Below, one piece after another: positions 59,473 to 64,000 of a DNA stretch of 64,000 nt. Below the pieces are notes generated by a model, which worked only from the letters and a program-made list of their open reading frames with translations, had not been told where the DNA came from and ran no database searches. Each line of letters starts with the position of its first letter. The first letter of the stretch is position 1. A program made the position numbers and the translations under genes. This DNA is from Pseudomonas bharatica CSV86 (GTDB lineage: Bacteria > Pseudomonadota > Gammaproteobacteria > Pseudomonadales > Pseudomonadaceae), in NCBI RefSeq assembly GCF_000319305.2, contig NZ_AMWJ02000004.1, positions 186,001-250,000 on the forward strand, in the 5' to 3' direction.

Positions 59473-60933
59473 TCAGGAAGAACAACTGATCTCCAGGTGC
59501 TTGCCCCACTCCGGCGGCCGTTCGGCATAGGCTTCCATCCCCGGCTGTTCTTCGAACGGCCGGGCCAGCACCGCATGCAGGCGTCGCACTTCGGAGTAGT
59601 CGCCACTCTGTGCCGCTTCGATGGCCCGCTGCGCCAGGTAGTTGCGCAGTACATACAGCGGGTTCACCGCATGCATTCGCTCCCGCCGCCCGTCGGCATT
59701 GCCCGGCTCGCGCTGCACCCGCGCCAGATAGTCCTGCGACCAGTTGTCGAAGCCCGCCAGATCGACGAAATCACTGCGCACCACCCCCAGCGCCTGTTCC
59801 ACCGGCTGATCCCCGAGCTTGCGGAAGAACAGGCTGTAGTCCACCGCGCCCGGCTGCATCAGGCTGAGCAGGCGCTGGATCAGCACCTTGTCGCCTTCTT
59901 CCGCCGTGGTCAGGCCGAGCCGGCGGCGCATCAGGTCGAGGTAGTGGGCTTCATACAGCGGCAGGAACAACCCCAGCGCTTCCTGCAAGGCCTCGACGCT
60001 GATGAACGGCGTCAGCGCCTGGGCCAGGGCGCTGAGGTTCCAGTGGGCGATGGGTACCTGATTGCTGTAGCTGTAGCGCCCCTGGTCGTCGGAGTGGTTG
60101 CAGATGAACCCGGCATCGAAATCATCGAGGAAGGCAAACGGCCCGAAGTCGAAGGTGATGCCAAGGATCGACATGTTGTCGGTGTTCATCACCCCATGGC
60201 AGAACCCATAGGCCTGCCATTTGCCGATCAGTTCGGCATTGCGCTCGACGATGCTGCGGAACATCGCCAGGTACGGCTCGTCGGCCGCCTTGCACTCGGG
60301 GTAGTGCAGGTCCAGTACATGCTCGGCGAGCTGGCGCTGCTGTTCCGGCTGGCGGGTGTAGTAGAAGTATTCGAAGTGGCCGAAACGGATATGGCTCGGC
60401 GCCAGGCGCAGAAGCATGGCCGCGCTTTCCTTGGTTTCGCGCCACACCGGCGTGTTCGAGCCGATTACGCACAGCGCGCGGCTGCTGGGGATGCCCAGGG
60501 CATGCAGGGCTTCGGAGGCGAGGAATTCACGGATCGACGAGCGCAACACCGCGCGGCCATCACCCATGCGCGAGTAGGGCGTCTGGCCCGCGCCCTTGAG
60601 GTGCAGGTCCCAGTGCTGGCCGGCGTCATTGCGCACCTCGCCCAGCAGCAAGCCGCGGCCGTCGCCCAGCCGTGGGTTGTACGAGCCGAACTGATGCCCG
60701 GAGTACACCATGGCCCGGGGATCGGCCTCGGACCAGAGCTTGTGCCCACCAAACAGCTCGGCGAACACCGGCGAGTGCGCTTCGGTGGGCTCGAGGTCGA
60801 GCAGGGCCATGGCCGCCTCGCTGACCACCACCAGCCGCGGATCGTCGATCGGCTCCGGCAGCACCTGGGTGGAAAACGCATCGCCCAGGCGGGCGAAGCG
60901 GTTGTCGAAGGTCAGTTCGTCGAGGCCTTTCAC
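59473..60933 (-). CDS. selO: SelO-family protein adenylyltransferase
   Basis: SelO is a pseudokinase-like enzyme that transfers AMP from ATP to proteins and takes part in redox stress responses. The 486-residue product has the nucleotide-binding GDGRGLLLGEV, LKGAGQTPYSRMGDGRAVLRSS and the metal-binding MNTDNMSILGITFDFGPFAFLDDFD. Length is normal; the human-type C-terminal selenocysteine is absent, though a CSS end (Cys484-Ser-Ser) takes its place. It begins 12 bases after the MscK-like gene stop, so both are probably in one transcript. Confidence 0.95.
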   Translation of the reverse strand: MKGLDELTFDNRFARLGDAFSTQVLPEPIDDPRLVVVSEAAMALLDLEPTEAHSPVFAELFGGHKLWSEADPRAMVYSGHQFGSYNPRLGDGRGLLLGEVRNDAGQHWDLHLKGAGQTPYSRMGDGRAVLRSSIREFLASEALHALGIPSSRALCVIGSNTPVWRETKESAAMLLRLAPSHIRFGHFEYFYYTRQPEQQRQLAEHVLDLHYPECKAADEPYLAMFRSIVERNAELIGKWQAYGFCHGVMNTDNMSILGITFDFGPFAFLDDFDAGFICNHSDDQGRYSYSNQVPIAHWNLSALAQALTPFISVEALQEALGLFLPLYEAHYLDLMRRRLGLTTAEEGDKVLIQRLLSLMQPGAVDYSLFFRKLGDQPVEQALGVVRSDFVDLAGFDNWSQDYLARVQREPGNADGRRERMHAVNPLYVLRNYLAQRAIEAAQSGDYSEVRRLHAVLARPFEEQPGMEAYAERPPEWGKHLEISCSS

Positions 60934-60945
60934 GAGGCGACTCCT

Positions 60946-63900
60946 TTACGGCTTGGACGTATCGTCGGGTTTTGGCTGCTCGACCGGCTGCTCCATCGGG
61001 ATCAGCTGTTTCTTGTTGCCCGAGGTGTCCATCAGGAACACCTCCACCTGGCGCACGGAAATCTTGATGTTGTGGGCTTTGAACTCGCGGTTGATATAGC
61101 GGTTCAGTTCGTCCAGCGTCGGGTTGCGGTCGCCAAGGTCGCGCACGTGCATGCGCAGTTCGTGGTCCAGCGAGCTTTCGCCGAAATTCAGGAAGTACAC
61201 GATCGGCTCCGGGTCCTTGAGTACCCGCGGGTTTTCCCGGGCGCCCTTGAGCAGCAGGTCGCGTACCAGGTCGAGGTCCGAGCCGTAGTCGATGCCGAGC
61301 TTGAGCGTTACCCGGGTGACCGTGTCGGTCAGCGACCAGTTGATCAACTGGCCGGTGATGAAGGTCTTGTTCGGGACGATGATGTCCTTGCGGTCGAAGT
61401 CGGTGATGGTGGTGGCGCGGATGCGGATCTTGCTCACCGTGCCGGACAGGTTGCCGATGGTGATGGTGTCGCCGATACGCACCGGGCGCTCGAACAGGAT
61501 CATGATGCCCGAGATGAAGTTGGCGAAGATTTCCTGCATGCCGAAGCCCAGGCCTACCGACAGCGCCGCCACCAGCCATTGCAACTTGTCCCAGCTGACC
61601 CCGAGCGTCGAAAGCGTGGAAACGAAGCCGACGCCGACGATCACGTAGGAGAGCAGGGTGGTGGTGGCGTAGGCGCTGCCCTGGGCCAGGTCCAGTTTCG
61701 ACAGCACCAGCACTTCCAGCAGGCCCGGCAGGTTGCGCGCCAGGGCCAGGGTGATACCGACGATGACCAGCGCGCCGAGCAGGTCGCCGAGGCTGATCGG
61801 CACCATGCTCGCGGTGGCACCGGTGCCGCTGGTGTATTCGTACAGGGTGAAGTTGTTGAGGTAGGAGAACACGCTGATCAGGTCGGACCAGACCCAGTAC
61901 AGGGCGACCAGGAAGCCACCGAGCAAGGCCAGGCGGATCAGGCGCAGGGACTGCTGGTTGACCTGCTCGATGTCCAGGGTCGGCTCTTCCACCGGTACTT
62001 CGCCGTCCAGCCCTTCCTTGGCCGCCTGGCGCTTGGCCAGGGCGCGCTGGTAGGCCAGGCGCCGCGCCGCCACGGACAGGCCGCGGACGAAGGTGGCCTC
62101 GATCACCAGCCAGAACATCAGCAGGTAGAGGGTGTCGATCAGCCGGTCGGTGAGTTTCAGCGCGGTGTAGTAGTAGCCGAAGCACACGGCGACGAACAGG
62201 GCGATGGGCAGGGCGGTGAAGGCCACGCCCACGGCCTTGCGGAACAGCGAGGTGTTGCGATGGGTCGGGCTGCTCAGCAGCAGGCGGCTGAGCAGCCAGG
62301 CCATCAGGGCGTAGCAGGTCAGCACCACGCCGATGCCGAGCACGTCGTCGGCCAGGGCCGATGGCTGGTGTTCGGCCACCGCGACCACGCCGACCAGTGC
62401 CAGCACCACCGCGCCCAGGCGACGGATCCAGCGCCTGAGGAATTCGACCTGGGGTTTCTGCCAGCGGAAATGCAGCTCGGCCACCCCGCCCGGGGCCAGG
62501 ACCCGGTACGCGGTGTAGAACACCAACCAGGCCTGGGCGATTTCCCACAGGGCAGCGCCGAGATTGGCGTTCTGGCCCCGCGCATCGATCTGCAGGGCGT
62601 AGCTGCACAGGGCCAGGAGCAGGGCCAGCGGCAGGGCCAGGAGGATATTGATCAGGATCGCCTGGGGCGTGTGCCACTGGCTGTCGCGCTTGAAGTGGCC
62701 GACATCGCCATGGACCTTGCGCAGTTGTTCGTAGAGGTAGTTACGGCGCCACAGCAGGCCACCGATCATCAGCAGCAGCGGCAGGAACAGCAACGGCCGC
62801 TCCAGCAGGCCGTCGGCCAGTTCGGCGATGCCCGAGCCCCAGGGCAGGCTGGTGACCTGCTTCTGGAAGCGCTCGGGCAGGGTACGCAGCCATTCGACGT
62901 CCAGCGGTTTGTTGCTGGGGATCCAGAACATCTGTTCGTCGAGGGTGGCGCGCAGGTTCAGGGCGGTGCTGACCAACTGCTTCTGGTTCAGTTGCAGGGT
63001 AATGGACTCGTTGAGCACCGCGCTCAGCTCGCGGTTCAGGCGCTCCAGCAGGTCGACCCGGGTGATCGCCACTTCCAGCAGGGCCTTGCGCAGTTCCGGG
63101 GTGACCTGGTCGGCGGTCTGGTTTTCCAGAAGCTTGTCGACGTACTGGCTCGGGCTGCTGATCTGCTCGCGCTGCTGGTTGACCTCGAACTGGTACAGGC
63201 GGATGTCGGCGATCTGGTCGGCCAGGTCGCGGTCGAGCTTGAGGTGCGGCAGCGCCTGCTTCTGCTTGTAGAGGATCTTCGACAGCAGCAGGCTGCCCTT
63301 GAGCACGTTGATCTGCTCGTCCAGGGCCTGGTCGGCCTGGGTCAGGCTGTCCAGTTGCTGCTTGGCCTTGAGGTTCTGCTGGGTGACTTCGTTAAGACGG
63401 TCGGTGCTGCGTAGCAGGTAGTCGGAGAGCTTGAGGTTGGTCGCGCTTTCCGTGGCGAGCAGGGTGCTGCCGCCGGCCTTTTGCGCTTCGAGGGACTGTT
63501 CGGTGACCGTCTTCTGCGACTGGGCCAGGCGCTTTTCATTGATGAGGGTCTGCAGGTCCTGGATTTCCTGCTCCAGGCGCGCGGCGCGCTCCATCAGCAG
63601 GTCATGCTGGGCATTGCCGAGGTCTTGCAGCAGGCTGTTGCCGGCCAGTTCCTGGCGGCGCAGCAGGGTCAGGGCGTTGAGCGAGGCCAGTTCGGCGTTG
63701 AGCTGGTTGCGCTGGTCGGCGGACAGGTTCTTGCCGCCGTCCTTGCCCTGCTTGAGGGTGCTGTTGATCTGCTGGCTGCGGGTCTGGTTGAGGCTGATCT
63801 CGGACTGGGCGCGCTCGGGCCGGGTCTGGGAGTTGATGATCAGGCTGTTGGCTTCGGACAGTGACTTCTGCAGCTCGCCCTGCTCGGTGGTGCGCTCGGA

Positions 63901-64000
63901 GAGCAGTTGCTCAAGTTGCGGCACCGTCTGGTTGGCATAGCGCTGGGCTACCGGCACCGGCTTGGTGGCCGACAGGCGGGCCAGCTCGCGCTGGCTTTCG
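60946..64000 (-). CDS. MscK/KefA-like mechanosensitive channel (5' end outside window)
   Basis: Mechanosensitive channels of this type open under membrane tension; MscK also responds to external potassium. At least 1,017 codons are present without a start. A periplasmic alpha-helical and coiled-coil region (about the first 450 residues here, rich in Gln and Leu) comes first. Some 10-11 membrane helices follow, then the MscS core with GLGFGMQEIFANFISGIMILFE and RPVRIGDTITIGNLSGTVSKI. A cytoplasmic beta domain and a short Gln/Pro-rich tail end the protein. I call it MscK-like from size and layout. It is co-directional with selO. Confidence 0.9.
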   Translation of the reverse strand, partial: ESQRELARLSATKPVPVAQRYANQTVPQLEQLLSERTTEQGELQKSLSEANSLIINSQTRPERAQSEISLNQTRSQQINSTLKQGKDGGKNLSADQRNQLNAELASLNALTLLRRQELAGNSLLQDLGNAQHDLLMERAARLEQEIQDLQTLINEKRLAQSQKTVTEQSLEAQKAGGSTLLATESATNLKLSDYLLRSTDRLNEVTQQNLKAKQQLDSLTQADQALDEQINVLKGSLLLSKILYKQKQALPHLKLDRDLADQIADIRLYQFEVNQQREQISSPSQYVDKLLENQTADQVTPELRKALLEVAITRVDLLERLNRELSAVLNESITLQLNQKQLVSTALNLRATLDEQMFWIPSNKPLDVEWLRTLPERFQKQVTSLPWGSGIAELADGLLERPLLFLPLLLMIGGLLWRRNYLYEQLRKVHGDVGHFKRDSQWHTPQAILINILLALPLALLLALCSYALQIDARGQNANLGAALWEIAQAWLVFYTAYRVLAPGGVAELHFRWQKPQVEFLRRWIRRLGAVVLALVGVVAVAEHQPSALADDVLGIGVVLTCYALMAWLLSRLLLSSPTHRNTSLFRKAVGVAFTALPIALFVAVCFGYYYTALKLTDRLIDTLYLLMFWLVIEATFVRGLSVAARRLAYQRALAKRQAAKEGLDGEVPVEEPTLDIEQVNQQSLRLIRLALLGGFLVALYWVWSDLISVFSYLNNFTLYEYTSGTGATASMVPISLGDLLGALVIVGITLALARNLPGLLEVLVLSKLDLAQGSAYATTTLLSYVIVGVGFVSTLSTLGVSWDKLQWLVAALSVGLGFGMQEIFANFISGIMILFERPVRIGDTITIGNLSGTVSKIRIRATTITDFDRKDIIVPNKTFITGQLINWSLTDTVTRVTLKLGIDYGSDLDLVRDLLLKGARENPRVLKDPEPIVYFLNFGESSLDHELRMHVRDLGDRNPTLDELNRYINREFKAHNIKISVRQVEVFLMDTSGNKKQLIPMEQPVEQPKPDDTSKP

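Noticed and set aside
59419..63414. A 1,331-codon plus-strand open frame across selO and the MscK-like gene
   Set aside because: It starts in a REP, shows repetitive Gln/Arg/Ala/Val composition and covers two well recognised minus-strand genes.

Overview
This window is a high-GC Pseudomonas chromosome segment. The evidence is the gene order (thiSG-trmB, hemW-rdgB-metW-metX, yggT-proC-yggS, argS-priA-rpmE, mrcA/pilMNOPQ-aroKB-damX-gltBD-hemE) and the many repetitive extragenic palindromes (REPs) with the core GTGGGAGCTGGCTTGCCAGC. The backbone order resembles the P. putida / P. fluorescens lineage; I do not name a species. No rRNA, tRNA, CRISPR array, IS element or prophage was seen.

Layout. 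1-9,420: housekeeping genes for thiamin (thiS, thiG), tRNA modification (trmB), methionine (metX, metW), proline (proC), nucleotide sanitation (rdgB), a HemW-type radical SAM protein, YggT/YggS proteins and an NlpC/P60 peptidase. 9,574-17,440: a TM2 protein, a SPOR protein, argS, priA, rpmE, a secreted nuclease and a short malic enzyme. 17,645-27,326: mrcA (PBP1A), divergent from a compact pilMNOPQ operon in which PilO and PilP are one polypeptide and PilQ is short; the operon continues into aroK, aroB and a DamX-like protein. 27,699-34,856: glutamate synthase (gltB, gltD) and hemE. 34,964-38,665: a halovibrin-like secreted protein, a YgiW-type OB-fold protein and a YnfM/YnfL-like MFS/LysR pair.

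38,672-57,537 is the main accessory region: about 19 kb and 22 genes, all on the minus strand, nearly all overlapping or within 20 bases of each other. It is a complete aryl polyene (APE) / xanthomonadin-type type II polyketide pigment locus. It has a ketosynthase with a cysteine-less partner, a second ketosynthase, a ketoreductase, two hot-dog dehydratases (one fused to the AMP-ligase), two acyl carrier proteins, an ammonia-lyase and a thioesterase. It also has three acyl- or glycosyltransferases for lipid attachment, an MMPL exporter, LolA-like and lipoprotein-type envelope proteins, and a methyltransferase. Less usual members are a flavin-dependent halogenase-like oxidoreductase and a cation/proton antiporter-like membrane protein. 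The expected product is an aryl polyene ester in the outer membrane that protects against oxidation; the halogenase-like gene suggests a modified aryl head group.

57,823-64,000: an orphan ParA-like ATPase convergent with thioredoxin 2 (trxC), a five-unit REP cluster with a 164-base tandem duplication, selO, and most of an MscK-like mechanosensitive channel that runs off the right edge.
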